A stretch of DNA of 64,000 nt, from positions 124,001-188,000 of the forward strand of contig JAKALP010000001.1 of the NCBI GenBank assembly GCA_021824175.1, written 5' to 3'. Shown here piece after piece: positions 18,187 through 27,330 of this stretch (position 1 is the stretch's first letter; every line of letters starts with the position of its first letter). The notes beneath the pieces are model-generated. The model ran no database searches, was not told where the DNA came from, and worked only from the letters and a program-made list of their open reading frames with translations. The stretch is from Deltaproteobacteria bacterium (GTDB lineage Bacteria; Desulfobacterota; Desulfobacteria; Desulfobacterales; Desulfosarcinaceae). Made by a program: the position numbers and the translations under genes.

Positions 18187-18861
18187 CGGCTGAAATTTTT
18201 TTGCTACAGTTTGAATCGCGGTCTTGTCGCAAGACCGCACCTGACCCTTGCCGCCCCACGGAATCCGGCCAAAACCACGTTAGGGGCGGAGGGAATCCGC
18301 AAGGATTGAGCTTGTCCTATCCCGTCGCGGTTTAGGCCGCAGTGAGTCGAGGGCGGGATGGGGATGGCCTTGAAGCTTGGCTGAAAGATTTGTTGTGAGT
18401 TCATTAAATAAGAGTAATGCAAGTAATTATTTTGTGGATCAACTCGATGGATTTTGCAAGCGTTATTGTGGGTTGCGACTTATGGCGATTGATCTGTTTC
18501 CGAGCGGGCGGGTAGAGTTCTGGCGCGCAATTCGGCGCTGTTTAGAGTCGGTTTTGCTCCTGATCTTGCCGGTACAGCGGCAAGTGCGAGCCATCGCCTG
18601 GGTGTAAAGCGATATTGGGTTATTGCTCCCCGGCCGCAGGTTCTCGCGCGCTCAATCTGGAGCGGAGATGGCGTTAAGGGCCGCCGAATTGCTTCTCGGA
18701 AGGCCGTCTATGTTGGTATTGAGGATTTAAAGACCGTGGTTTTTTACTTGACCATTCTGACCAAATGGTAATGTTTGAATCATCTTATGGTCATCTCGCG
18801 GCCTTATTGTTATAACATAGTTACTGTCAAATGGTTTTGTGCTCAATGAAAGGAATACAGC
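18187..18861. other. Long intergenic region with a hairpin and a possible gene remnant
   Basis: Contains a perfect 9-bp hairpin GCGGTCTTG/CAAGACCGC (18218-18238) without a T-run. From about 18494 to 18770 on the + strand an open frame without start codon reads RNSALFRVGFAPDLAG... and ...VAPRPQ-like text up to a TAA. Its composition looks coding, but I do not recognise it. It may be the decayed 3' end of a gene. The last 80 bp hold the AT-rich promoter region of the protease gene. Confidence 0.35.
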
Positions 18862-20295
18862 ATGCGTAAGATTTTTGTTCCTGTGGTGATGTTATTTTTC
18901 TTCGTGGCACTGATGGCCACTTTGAGTTTGGGGACTTCACCGGCCCGGAGCGAAGAGGTGGCCATGGTGCCGGCCAATTTCAGCGAGTTGGCGGAGATGG
19001 CCAGGCCGGGCGTAGTCAACATCCGTACGGAACGCACCATGAAAGACGGCGGGCGGGTATTCAGACACTTTCATGGCGGCGGTGATCCGTTCGGCGGTCG
19101 TTCCAATCCCTTTGATGAATTTTTTGGTCCTTTCTTCGATCAGCCCCAGCGGGAGTTCAAGCAGCAGAGTCTGGGGTCTGGTTTTATTATCGACAAGGAA
19201 GGTTTCATCGTCACCAATAACCATGTGATTGATGAGGCCGATCAAATTAAGGTCAAGCTGGCCGATGAAAAAGAGTACGATGCCAAGGTGGTGGGGCGCG
19301 ATCCCAAAACAGACCTGGCGTTGATTAAAATCGAGGGCGCCAAGGACCTCCATCCGCTGCAATTGGGGGACTCGGAAAAGCTCAAGGTGGGCACCTGGGT
19401 AGTGGCCATCGGCAGTCCCTTTGGTCTGGAGCAAACGGTCACGGCCGGTATTGTGAGCGCCAAGAAACGGGTGATTGGGGCTGGCCCCTATGATGACTTT
19501 ATCCAGACCGATGCTTCCATCAATCCCGGCAACAGCGGAGGGCCTTTGCTAGACTTGAAGGGTAATGTGGTGGGCATCAATACGGCCATTGTGGCCAGCG
19601 GCCAGGGCATCGGCTTTGCCATCCCCATCAATATGGCCAGATCGATTGTGGATCAGCTCAAAGATAAGGGTGAGGTCACCCGCGGTTGGCTGGGGATCGG
19701 CATTCAGGATCTGACCCCGGAACTGGCGGATTATTATGGCATCGAAAATCGTAAGGGCGTTTTGGTGACCCAGGTGTTCGAGGATGATCCAGCAGCCAAG
19801 GCCGGTGTGAAGAAAAATGATATTATCACGGCCCTGAATGGTCATCCGGTTTCGACGGGTCGGGAGCTATCTTCCCAAATTGCAAACACGCCGGTGGGTG
19901 ACAAAACCAAGATCACCTTATTCCGGGGCGGCAAGGAGATGACCTTGACGGCTACGGTGGCCAAACGTGAAGATCGAGAGCTGCGCGCCGAGAGCGGTAA
20001 GAAAGAAAGTGATGCGCTTGGGTTGCAGGTGTCTGACTTGACGGCTGAACGGGCCCAACAGTTCGGCCTGGATAAGGATGAAACCGGTGTGCTGGTGGTG
20101 GATGTGGCCAATGACAGCCGTGCGGATAAGGCTGGCATCAATGCCGGAGATATCGTTAAAGGCATTAATCGGCAAAAGGTTGAGAATTTGGATGATTATC
20201 AAACCATTATGAAAAAAGCGAACCCCAAGGAGCCGCTGAATCTGCTGATTATGCGGCGTAATGAGGGCCTTAAGGCCGTGAAAATTTTGCCATAG
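18862..20295 (+). CDS. degQ: Periplasmic serine protease, DegP/DegQ (HtrA) family
   Basis: 477 residues. Quality-control protease and chaperone of the periplasm. Residues 1-30 form a Sec signal with a hydrophobic core (VVMLFFFVALMATLSLG). The trypsin-like domain has the triad His121 (TNNHVI), Asp151 (KTDLALIK) and Ser225 (NPGNSGGPL). A Gly/Phe-rich loop (about 69-95) contains the HFHGGGDPFGG stretch typical of LA loops. Two PDZ domains follow (about 275-370 and 390-475), as in DegP/DegQ, with the carboxylate-binding GWLGI. A terminator follows, so it is monocistronic. DegP and DegQ cannot be told apart here. Confidence 0.95.
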   Translation: MRKIFVPVVMLFFFVALMATLSLGTSPARSEEVAMVPANFSELAEMARPGVVNIRTERTMKDGGRVFRHFHGGGDPFGGRSNPFDEFFGPFFDQPQREFKQQSLGSGFIIDKEGFIVTNNHVIDEADQIKVKLADEKEYDAKVVGRDPKTDLALIKIEGAKDLHPLQLGDSEKLKVGTWVVAIGSPFGLEQTVTAGIVSAKKRVIGAGPYDDFIQTDASINPGNSGGPLLDLKGNVVGINTAIVASGQGIGFAIPINMARSIVDQLKDKGEVTRGWLGIGIQDLTPELADYYGIENRKGVLVTQVFEDDPAAKAGVKKNDIITALNGHPVSTGRELSSQIANTPVGDKTKITLFRGGKEMTLTATVAKREDRELRAESGKKESDALGLQVSDLTAERAQQFGLDKDETGVLVVDVANDSRADKAGINAGDIVKGINRQKVENLDDYQTIMKKANPKEPLNLLIMRRNEGLKAVKILP

Positions 20296-20343
20296 CTCTC
20301 TGTTTCCCCACCCAAGCAGGACCCTCCCCTACCTCCTGCGCTG

Positions 20344-20388
20344 ATGGGCTGGTAAGCCTATTCTTGGCTGCTGGCCCATTTATTTTTT
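20344..20388 (+). terminator. Rho-independent terminator after degQ
   Basis: ATGGGC (20344-20349) pairs with GCCCAT (20374-20379), with an inner AGCC/GGCT stem, followed by TTTATTTTTT. Confidence 0.8.
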
Positions 20389-20563
20389 ATGGAAGGCATA
20401 TAGGCACTTGGGAGATAGTAGAAGGTTGAAGGGAAAGGAACCATCTACTTTCTGCTTTCGCCTGTAACCACTTCCATCTTGACAATTGGCCTTCGCATCT
20501 CTACATTTGCGAAGCATTTGAAATTGATATCAATTGCCCAAAAACGATACGGAGTGTGACGCC

Positions 20564-20749
20564 ATGCCTGTTTACGAGTTTGAATGCAAATGCGGCCATG
20601 TTTTCGAAGAGTTAGTCCCCATGGGAACCGAGAGCCACAAATGTCCCCATTGCAAAAAGGGTGAGGCCAAAAAAATTCTGAGCCCTTGTACCTTTGAGCT
20701 CAAAGGCGGCGGATGGTACGCGGACGGTTACGCATCAAACAAAAAATAG
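20564..20749 (+). CDS. FmdB-family zinc-ribbon protein
   Basis: 61 residues. Begins MPVYEFECKCGHVFEELVPM, the hallmark of the FmdB family of putative regulatory zinc ribbons. Metal ligands are Cys-x-Cys near the start and CPHC near residue 30. A C-terminal glycine-rich WYADGY tail is typical. The ATG at 20564 is chosen because the family always starts with MP(I/V)Y; an upstream in-frame start at 20534 would add ten unrelated residues. Function in the family is not settled. It stands alone between a terminator and a long gap. Confidence 0.9.
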   Translation: MPVYEFECKCGHVFEELVPMGTESHKCPHCKKGEAKKILSPCTFELKGGGWYADGYASNKK

Positions 20750-21061
20750 GTATTTGGGGCCTGATCACCACGCATCGGCGATCGGCCTTAATCAGAGCCG
20801 GTACAAACTTTAAACCTATGCCCTCTGGGTACCGGCGGGAGCCATTTCAATTTTTCCTTTCCTGTTGTTATCTTTTTGTTGCCCTACCTTGGGAAAACCC
20901 ATTGTTTGAACAAATGAGCTTGGTTGCGGAGCGGCTGGCGAAGAGCTGTTCCGCATCCACTTGTTTTTCCGTTTCGGTAACCCCGGCCATGCCGCTGGAG
21001 GCGGCCGGTTCAGTCACGGGTAGAATTGGGCTTCACTTTTGATTGATGTAAAGGAGGATGT
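20750..21061. other. Gap without a recognised gene
   Basis: Only the AAAGGAGGATGT Shine-Dalgarno region of the next gene is clear. An open frame runs through on the + strand, but it has no start with a ribosome site and no family likeness. Confidence 0.5.
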
Positions 21062-21862
21062 ATGAAGTATAAGGATTCGGCTTTAAGTATCAATGAATTG
21101 AATCGATTCGCCCAGGAGACAATCCGCCAAATGGGTGGCGAGGCTTTGAAATTTTACGGCAAGGGCCGTCAGAATCCTCCCTTTGACCAGGATTTGGTTA
21201 CCCAGGCGGAATTGCATCTGCACGACGCTTTCCAACAATTGATTTTCAATCGTTTCCCGGATCATCAGATTTTCGGCCGGGAGCCGCTGGATGAGGGCTA
21301 TACTCATGATGCCAAGCGCTTCCTATGGGTGTTTGATCCGCTGGACGGCGTGGATAACTTTCAAGCGGGCATTCCCGTTTGGGGCATGTCGTTGGCGTTG
21401 TATGAAAACCACTGGCCGGTGATGGGGATGTTCTATATGCCGGTCACCAATGACCTGTTCCGGGCCAATGCCGGGAGTCCCGCTTACTGGAATGATTATC
21501 CCATCGAGATTTCCGAGCGCCAAGATATTTCCCAGGAAAGTGTGGTGTTGACTTTTTCGCGCTTCCACCAGCATTACCAATGCCGGTTCCCCGGTAAGAT
21601 CCGGGCCTTGGGCAGCACCGGGGCCCATATTTGCTATGTGGCCATGGGGCGCGCCGATGCCGCCATCTTCGCCAACGAATCGTTTCAGGATTTGGCTGCC
21701 GTCCGCGTGATTATTGAGTCCGCTGGGGGCCGATGGCAGAAAATCGATGGTTCGGAGTTCTTTTTGGGTGAATATCTGGATGGCCGCAAGATAGAGGACC
21801 ACATCATGGTCACGGCGCCTGACAAGGATCAAATTTTAATGGATTGTTTCAGAAAGTCATAA
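21062..21862 (+). CDS. Inositol monophosphatase-family phosphatase
   Basis: 266 residues, Mg-dependent phosphatase fold shared by SuhB, CysQ and FBPase-like enzymes. The metal-binding signature is WVFDPLDGVDNFQAGIPVWG (about residues 91-110; consensus D-P-x-D-G-x-x-N-F). An upstream glutamate lies in GREPLDEG (about 71-78), and the second signature FQDLAAVRVIIESAGG (about 212-227) replaces the usual W-D-x-A-A with F-Q-D-L-A-A. The changed second signature suggests a substrate other than inositol phosphate. AGGAGG precedes the ATG. Single gene, ended by a strong terminator. Confidence 0.88.
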   Translation: MKYKDSALSINELNRFAQETIRQMGGEALKFYGKGRQNPPFDQDLVTQAELHLHDAFQQLIFNRFPDHQIFGREPLDEGYTHDAKRFLWVFDPLDGVDNFQAGIPVWGMSLALYENHWPVMGMFYMPVTNDLFRANAGSPAYWNDYPIEISERQDISQESVVLTFSRFHQHYQCRFPGKIRALGSTGAHICYVAMGRADAAIFANESFQDLAAVRVIIESAGGRWQKIDGSEFFLGEYLDGRKIEDHIMVTAPDKDQILMDCFRKS

Positions 21863-21872
21863 TGAACAAGGG

Positions 21873-21940
21873 CCGGCCTGATAGCGGTTTGCGGCAATGT
21901 CTTGCGAACCGAAGTCATATCAGGCCGGTTTATTTTTTTG
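21873..21940 (+). terminator. Strong terminator after the IMPase gene
   Basis: CCGGCCTGATA (21873-21883) pairs perfectly with TATCAGGCCGG (21918-21928). An inner stem follows, then TTTATTTTTTT. The 3' arm overlaps the stop codon of the small minus-strand frame 21920-22093. Confidence 0.9.
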
Positions 21941-22093
21941 GGCGGATTTCTTGCGGTTATCTTTTTGATAGAAATAGGCGCAGAGAGCTAAAATCGAACT
22001 GTAAATCATGAGCAAAGACCAAAGCTCGTCGGCGGTGCGCCGTTCGAGCAGATAGAAGATCCAGGTGAGAAACAGCAGCCGTTTTGGGTTCAT
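21920..22093 (-). CDS. Possible 57-residue membrane microprotein
   Basis: Starts MNPKRLLFLTWIFYLLERR, continues with ELWSLLMIYSSILALCAYFY (about 23-42, a likely membrane helix) and ends with a strongly basic tail KDNRKKSAQKNK. The positive tail after a single hydrophobic segment is protein-like. The Shine-Dalgarno is weak (AAGA). It converges on the IMPase terminator. No family is recognised; it could also be chance. Confidence 0.4.
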   Translation of the reverse strand: MNPKRLLFLTWIFYLLERRTADELWSLLMIYSSILALCAYFYQKDNRKKSAQKNKPA

Positions 22094-22245
22094 AGCATCT
22101 TTTGTCCAAATTAGACCTTCACTTCATGAGCCGGGTTCCGGCTCATCTCCCAATTGAATATCGGCCGCAACCAAAGTCCGCTTTAGGCCAAAATGGCGTC
22201 AATTTGAGCTAACTTGCAGTATTAAGAGCGCCTTAGGGCCGTTAT

Positions 22246-22677
22246 TTAGGATGTGGCCCCGAACGCCACTGGTTTGCCGGTGCGATAGGCCAGCGCCTGG
22301 CAGGTGGCGATGAGATCGCCATTGGCATTGGTGACTTTGATGGCATAGGTGGCGGTTTTGCGGGTGAGGGCCACTTCCTCGGCCTGGGCGCGCAGCCGTT
22401 CACCGGCTTCCGGCGGGCGCACGTAGGTGACGTTGACATTGAGCGCCACCGCAATGGTGCCATGGGTCTGGGAGGCGGTTTCAAAAGCTTCGTCAATCAG
22501 CGCAAAGAGCGCGCCGCCATGGCAGCGGGTATAGATGTTATCCATGAGGGCTGGCGCGTAGTCCATCTCCACCACCGAGCGGCCCAGTTCGAGTTCCATC
22601 AGACATAATTTCAGAGCCTGGGCAAAGGGTTCTTGGGCGACGGCGTCGAAAATGGATTGTTTGACTACTGGGTCCAC
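22246..22677 (-). CDS. PaaI-type hotdog-fold thioesterase
   Basis: 143 residues, hydrolyses acyl-CoA thioesters in this family. The signature HGGALFALIDEAFETASQ (about 54-71) carries the catalytic helix region, with the Asp/Glu pair D63-E64. Strands NVNVTYVRPPEAGERLRAQ and YAIKVTNANGDLIATCQALAYRTGKPV follow, as in PaaI. The ATG lies 21 bp after the membrane-protein gene stop on the same strand, so the two may be co-transcribed. Acyl substrate unknown. Confidence 0.9.
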   Translation of the reverse strand: MDPVVKQSIFDAVAQEPFAQALKLCLMELELGRSVVEMDYAPALMDNIYTRCHGGALFALIDEAFETASQTHGTIAVALNVNVTYVRPPEAGERLRAQAEEVALTRKTATYAIKVTNANGDLIATCQALAYRTGKPVAFGATS

Positions 22678-22698
22678 TGTCAGCTCCTGAGAGGGAAG

Positions 22699-23604
22699 TT
22701 AAAGGTTGAAATCGTAACGATAGTAGCATTCGTACTCCTGCCGCACCAGCTCAAATCGTTGATAGAGGAGTAAAAAGAGTTTAAATGCGGCCATTTCCAA
22801 GTAGGCATAAAACGGCGTGGCCAGCAGCGCCGCGACGATGAAGCGGACGGCATCGGCACGAATTTTGGCCAAAATAAAAATGGTCGTACCCGCGATGAAG
22901 AGTGCTTCGACAACTATCCAAGCCAGAAAAAAGAGCCAGGCGCGCCATGCGATGGGCCAGTTGGAGATCACTTTGAGCAGCAGGCGGCCCTTTTCCCAAA
23001 AAGTACCCATGGCGTTGAGCGCCAGTTTGCTGGAAAAGGAAAAACCGGCCAGCGCCAGGGGAATCATTAAGGCCGCGAAAAGGCCAAATCCCCAGAGCCA
23101 GCCTTGGGATGGCCAATAATGCCAGCCCCAGCGGCCGATCGTATAAGCTATTCCATCCAAGGCGCCGATGGCCGCACACCATGCCCCCTGGGCAAGTACA
23201 TACCAAAGCAATTGCTTCGGTCGAATGGCCCCAAGAGCGGTCAGCGGCGCCCATGGGGTTCTCTGCCGCAGGTGCATGCGGCGCATGTCGCTATTCGGCC
23301 AAAGCAATAAGATTTTCTTCGCGAAAAAAATACCGAGAAGAATGGCCATGACCCGCGGATTGCCCATTTGTTTGACAATCATGCCGGGGAAGGTGAAAAG
23401 CAATTTGGCGCTCACATCCGGAGCCACCCGCCAAAAGGGCGGCAGCTTGAGATTCAAATGGTAAGTGCCCTTGATAAGCTTGATGGTCCGGTCGGCCAGG
23501 CAGAGAAGAAGAATAACAAGAGAAAATGACTTGAATTGGAACAAGTGAGCTATTGGATGAATGAGAAGAATTTTGAATCGGTTTTGCATTGACGCGTTAT
23601 CCAA
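22699..23604 (-). CDS. Multi-pass membrane protein of unknown function
   Basis: 301 residues with about six hydrophobic segments: around residues 28-38, 85-98, 132-150, 165-190, 215-240 and 250-285. Trp- and Arg-rich loops lie between them (DMRRMHLRQRTPWAPL, WGWHYWPSQGWLWGF). No transporter, kinase or enzyme motif is visible and I do not recognise the family. A second possible start is Met6. It is followed at 21 bp by the thioesterase gene. Confidence 0.7.
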   Translation of the reverse strand: MDNASMQNRFKILLIHPIAHLFQFKSFSLVILLLCLADRTIKLIKGTYHLNLKLPPFWRVAPDVSAKLLFTFPGMIVKQMGNPRVMAILLGIFFAKKILLLWPNSDMRRMHLRQRTPWAPLTALGAIRPKQLLWYVLAQGAWCAAIGALDGIAYTIGRWGWHYWPSQGWLWGFGLFAALMIPLALAGFSFSSKLALNAMGTFWEKGRLLLKVISNWPIAWRAWLFFLAWIVVEALFIAGTTIFILAKIRADAVRFIVAALLATPFYAYLEMAAFKLFLLLYQRFELVRQEYECYYRYDFNL

Positions 23605-23748
23605 TAGTCTTTCCGCCCTTGGCCGACCGTTTCATTCCTGCAACGCTTAAGCAAAGATGTTGAATCAATACCATTCTTTTACACTGGCTTGTAGTGATAT
23701 TTTTGGGGCATGATGATAATGGCTGCAGCGCCGCTTTCCAATCACTGA

Positions 23749-24228
23749 TCAGAAGCCCATGGCCCCGATAAAGCAGCCTGCTCCGCCATCCTCATGGTAA
23801 ACATGTTCTTCGACCACCAGCACCTCCGGTGGCTGATTGGGGTTGTCAAACATATAGGCATCACAGGATTGGTCGGGCGGCGCGGAGGAGTAGGGATACC
23901 CGGAGTTGTCGAAATTGAGAAATTGATAACCGTCGCCCAACGCGCCATCGATGCATCCATAAAAGTCATCGCTCACTTCGCCATAGGCGCAGGCCGAGTA
24001 TCTGGCATAGGCCAAATCGGCCCAAAGATTGGCATAACTGCACATGCCCGGCTCCACATAAACCCCGTAATAGACCCAGCCCGAGTAATCCTCCACCGCC
24101 AGCTCCACATAGAGGCTCTCATTGGTGTAATTGGTAAAAGAGACCTCTTCATTGATATCGGCCCATGCCGTTGCCGTGCCGTTGATAATGGCCAATAGAA
24201 TCATGAAAGTAAGCAGTATCCTTTTCAT
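23749..24228 (-). CDS. Secreted cysteine-containing protein of unknown function
   Basis: 159 residues with a Sec signal (MKRILLTFMILLAIINGTATAWA, cleavage likely after AWA). The mature part is acidic, rich in Tyr and Ser, with five Cys (MCSYAN, SACAYG, YGCIDG, SCDAYM, AGCFIG), suggesting disulfides. It ends GGAGCFIGAMGF, which resembles the G-C-F-I-A-T-A sorting-type motif of some deltaproteobacterial exported proteins, but no membrane helix follows. Monocistronic; family not recognised. Confidence 0.7.
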   Translation of the reverse strand: MKRILLTFMILLAIINGTATAWADINEEVSFTNYTNESLYVELAVEDYSGWVYYGVYVEPGMCSYANLWADLAYARYSACAYGEVSDDFYGCIDGALGDGYQFLNFDNSGYPYSSAPPDQSCDAYMFDNPNQPPEVLVVEEHVYHEDGGAGCFIGAMGF

Positions 24229-24414
24229 CCCCGCACCGCCTTTTTTGCTGTGCCATCCAGAGGGGTTCGACGCCTCTGATGGCCGCTGTTGAATGCAACT
24301 TTCGGGGGATAGGACGCTAAAGGAAGGAAAAAGTTTACAACCTACTCTATCGGAAGGAAGCAGTCACCAACGGGGAATTTATACCGGATCTATTCGTGCT
24401 ACTAAGGTACTGAA

Positions 24415-26187
24415 CTATTCTTCTTTAAAGCGCCAATAAGGAAAATCCAGCACATAGTCGGCCACCTTGCCGGGAGAAGATTCGCGGCTGGCCACGACCC
24501 ACAGAATGCTACGCCGCTGTTGGGCGGCCGTGGGCGCCATGGGGTCCCAATCCGGCATCAGGATCAGGGCATTATCGGCGCTGTATTCGATATCGCCTGA
24601 TTCTTTGAAGGAGCTTAGGTCCGGCTTTTCGCCATAGCCGCCGCCTTTGCCGCGACTCAATTCGCTGATTACCAGAAAGCATACGCGATGTTCGTCCCGG
24701 ATGGCTTCCAGTTGGCGCAGCCAGGAATCGATGCCGGTGCGCCGTTCGGTTAGGTCCTTGAAGGGCAGCTTGTGCAGACTGTCCACGACGATGAGCAATT
24801 CATCCTTGCGCGTTTCGTGTTTGATGAAGTCAATGTGGCGGCGCATGGTGTCGGGCGTCAACTGGCGGTCGTTGACCACCCGGAAGTGGCTGAGCAGGGC
24901 TTCCAGCTGGGTCTGGGCCTTTTTGAGGGCCGCTTCTTCTTCAGGGGTCAATTGCGCGCTGACAATTTTCTTCTCGGCCAGACCGGTCAGCCGCACCAGA
25001 GTGCGCATGTAGATCTTCTGCCGGCCGTTTTCAAAATCGTAGTAAATTACGGGGATGCGCCGTTGAGCCACCTGGGTGGAGATTTGCATGAAGAAGCACG
25101 ATTTGCCGGCTTTGGGCGGCCCTCCCAGAATGTTGATGCCCCGCAAGCCTTCCAGGTGGGAATCCATTTTCGCGAAGCCCGTTTCCAACCCCATGATGGC
25201 CTTGCCTTTCTCATGGTCGATGAATTCAACGAACTGGCGATGCTCCTTTTCCGGAGAAGTAAAGGGTGAGAAGGCTTTGGATTCCTGGATCATTTTCAGC
25301 AGTGTTTTTTTGGTGTCCAACGCTTCGTCGGCCGCCAAGTCGGCCAGATGTTGCCCGCGCTGCACTTGCGATGGCCAGCTTAAAATGCGGGCCTTGAATC
25401 CCACCCGCACCGCGAAATCCCGCGCGGCCAAGCGTGCCTCGGGAGTATTGGCGACCAGAAGAAAGAGATGTTCGACGCGCGCCAGACGCTCGGGGGCCAG
25501 ATGGATCAGCGCGTCGGTGGAAGGGACGGCCACGGCCGGATAGCCCAATTCCTTGAGGATCAGCAGGTTGAGTTCTCCTTCGGTAATGAAGAGCGCTCCA
25601 CCCTCACAGCGACTGATCTCCTGGGTATTGAAGAGCGCGGCTTCACCCGAAAAGAATGCTTCATTACCGTGAAAGAAGTAATCTTCCGGTTTATCGGGCA
25701 TGATACAGCGTGCCGCGTAGGCCATACCGTTTTCTTGAATATAGGGGAAAATCAGGTAGCGCCCGTTAAAACCGATGCGCAATTGCTGAAGCGTCGCCTG
25801 GGAGATGCCGAAGCGGGCGAAGTAATCCAGCTGCTCGGGTCCCATGAGGGCGCAGAATTTGTCGATTTCAGGCCCCAGGTGCCGCGTGGGGTAGCTGCGG
25901 TTCAGGGCATAGGCGTCGGCCTCTGGATCATGGCCGGGGACCAGGCGGCCTTCGATGCCCTGCATCTGGCCGAAGTATATGTGATAGCCGCCCGGAACAC
26001 ATCCCTGCGTGCATTTGAAATAGCCCCTGAAATAGCTCTCGGGGTTCAGAAAGACCGCCAATTGGCCGGGTTTTTCCTTATTGAGGCGGCTGCAAATGGG
26101 GCAGGGGGCCACCAGATGGTGCCCTTTCCATGTGGCTGGGGGCAAATTGGCTTCGTAAAAGGCTTTGATCAGTTCAAATGGGATCAT
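24415..26187 (-). CDS. Primase-helicase-like protein (zinc finger, TOPRIM-like, DnaB/Twinkle-type ATPase)
   Basis: 590 residues from the ATG at 26187 (GGAAGG upstream); a start at 26277 would add 30 residues of unlikely sequence. The N-terminus has a CPIC...FKCTQGC zinc finger (about 25-65). The middle (about 185-300) resembles a TOPRIM-like primase module with an acidic FITEGELNLLILKELGYP region. The C-terminal half is a RecA-type helicase: Walker A GGPPKAGKS, a Walker B-like ELLIVVDSLHKLP, and an arginine-rich end. The layout is that of phage T7 gp4 and mitochondrial Twinkle. No prophage genes lie nearby. It may act in replication or repair; true role unknown. Confidence 0.75.
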   Translation of the reverse strand: MIPFELIKAFYEANLPPATWKGHHLVAPCPICSRLNKEKPGQLAVFLNPESYFRGYFKCTQGCVPGGYHIYFGQMQGIEGRLVPGHDPEADAYALNRSYPTRHLGPEIDKFCALMGPEQLDYFARFGISQATLQQLRIGFNGRYLIFPYIQENGMAYAARCIMPDKPEDYFFHGNEAFFSGEAALFNTQEISRCEGGALFITEGELNLLILKELGYPAVAVPSTDALIHLAPERLARVEHLFLLVANTPEARLAARDFAVRVGFKARILSWPSQVQRGQHLADLAADEALDTKKTLLKMIQESKAFSPFTSPEKEHRQFVEFIDHEKGKAIMGLETGFAKMDSHLEGLRGINILGGPPKAGKSCFFMQISTQVAQRRIPVIYYDFENGRQKIYMRTLVRLTGLAEKKIVSAQLTPEEEAALKKAQTQLEALLSHFRVVNDRQLTPDTMRRHIDFIKHETRKDELLIVVDSLHKLPFKDLTERRTGIDSWLRQLEAIRDEHRVCFLVISELSRGKGGGYGEKPDLSSFKESGDIEYSADNALILMPDWDPMAPTAAQQRRSILWVVASRESSPGKVADYVLDFPYWRFKEE

Positions 26188-26277
26188 GGTGACGACCTTC
26201 CGAGGTATGGTTGGGAACATTATAGAGGGGGTGGTGAGCAATGTAAACAGCGGGCGGCATTCTTTGAAAGGAGGCAA

Positions 26278-26806
26278 GGGGTTATGGGCTATAGGGCGAT
26301 AGAGGTAAAGGATGGGGCGAGTGGGGGAGTAGAGTTGCGGGAAACGGCCATTGAAGAAATGTATGCTCTTTCATTTTTGTGGTTTCAGTCCTCTTGACAG
26401 TCGAATTTTTTACATTACCATTTTGGCAAGTCTTAATTAATCATGACGCATTGATTTTACCTTTTATTGAATTTGTATGATTCTGACTGAAATAATAGGA
26501 GGTGAAATGATGATTCGTGAACACATCCTATCTTCCTGATAGTCCAAGCCTGATTTCAGAATCGCATCGTCAAAACACATAAAACCGGCTGGTCTTGATT
26601 TGGGGCAAAGGACGCTATTGGCCGATTTGAAAAAGCACGAGTGGCATTCGCAGTAAAGAGCGTAAAAAGAAGGATGAACTGGTCCCTACATATGGAAAGG
26701 TTGATACGTTGATTGGTGGGTTTAAAAATACAGATAGGAATTGAAACCATTCCCCTTCAGCGAATCGACCTTTAAACCAATCCACCAACTAAAGGAGGAA
26801 CAAACC
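26278..26806 (+). other. Upstream region of the Hsp20 genes with a promoter and a 10-codon frame
   Basis: TTGACA (26394-26399), a 16-nt spacer and TACCAT (26416-26421) form a sigma-70-type promoter. At 26507-26539 an ATG-ATG frame of ten codons (MMIREHILSS, then TGA-TAG) follows a strong AGGAGG. It could be a leader peptide or a broken gene. The remainder has no recognisable gene; GTTGATAC-GTTGATTG at about 26711-26726 looks like a relic of the octamer arrays found further right. Confidence 0.45.
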
Positions 26807-27268
26807 ATGATTACGCGAAGATTCATTGATTGGCCTGGAGTTGCTCTGCGCAGCCCAATTGCGCAGCTGGAGCAAATGAGAAGGGATATGGAACGGCTGG
26901 GAGGCGCATTTTTCGGCCGTCTAGGGTTGCGGCCGGAGGCAGCCGGCGTTTTTCCGGCGCTCAATATCACCGAGGACCGTGATAACTATTTTGTGCGGGC
27001 TGAACTGCCTGGCATTCAAGCCAAGGATCTGGAGGTGCAGGTCCACGGCAAGAGCCTGACCATTGCGGGTGAACGCAAAATCGCCTCCGAAGGTGAAAAT
27101 GTGAAGTATCACCGCCGGGAACGAGAAGCCGGCAAATTTTCAAGGATCACCGATCTGCCGGGAGAGATCAATGCGGATCGGGTTGAGGCGCAGATGACCA
27201 ATGGCATCCTGACGGTCCGGATCGCCAAGGCCGAAGCCGCCAAACCCCGTCAGATTGCGGTGAAGTAG
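26807..27268 (+). CDS. Small heat-shock protein, Hsp20/alpha-crystallin family (first of pair)
   Basis: 153 residues; ATP-independent holdase. The N-terminal arm (to about residue 40) is aromatic and variable. The alpha-crystallin domain runs from PALNITEDRDNYFVRAELPG to LTVRIAKAEA, with ELPGIQAKDLEVQVHGKSLTI and the NGILTVRI strand conserved. The start at 26807 follows AAAGGAGGAA; an upstream in-frame start at 26741 lacks a ribosome site. It lies 62 bp before a second Hsp20 gene and the two are probably one transcript. Confidence 0.95.
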   Translation: MITRRFIDWPGVALRSPIAQLEQMRRDMERLGGAFFGRLGLRPEAAGVFPALNITEDRDNYFVRAELPGIQAKDLEVQVHGKSLTIAGERKIASEGENVKYHRREREAGKFSRITDLPGEINADRVEAQMTNGILTVRIAKAEAAKPRQIAVK

Positions 27269-27330
27269 TTTTTATTCATCGATGTATATCCTTAGCGCCT
27301 TACGGCCGCTGCAAATAGGAGGGACGAATC

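Noticed and set aside
18218-18238. Perfect GCGGTCTTG hairpin as a terminator
   Set aside because: No T-run on either strand after the stem.
24415-26187. Prophage call from the primase-helicase gene
   Set aside because: No capsid, terminase, integrase or lysis genes are nearby.
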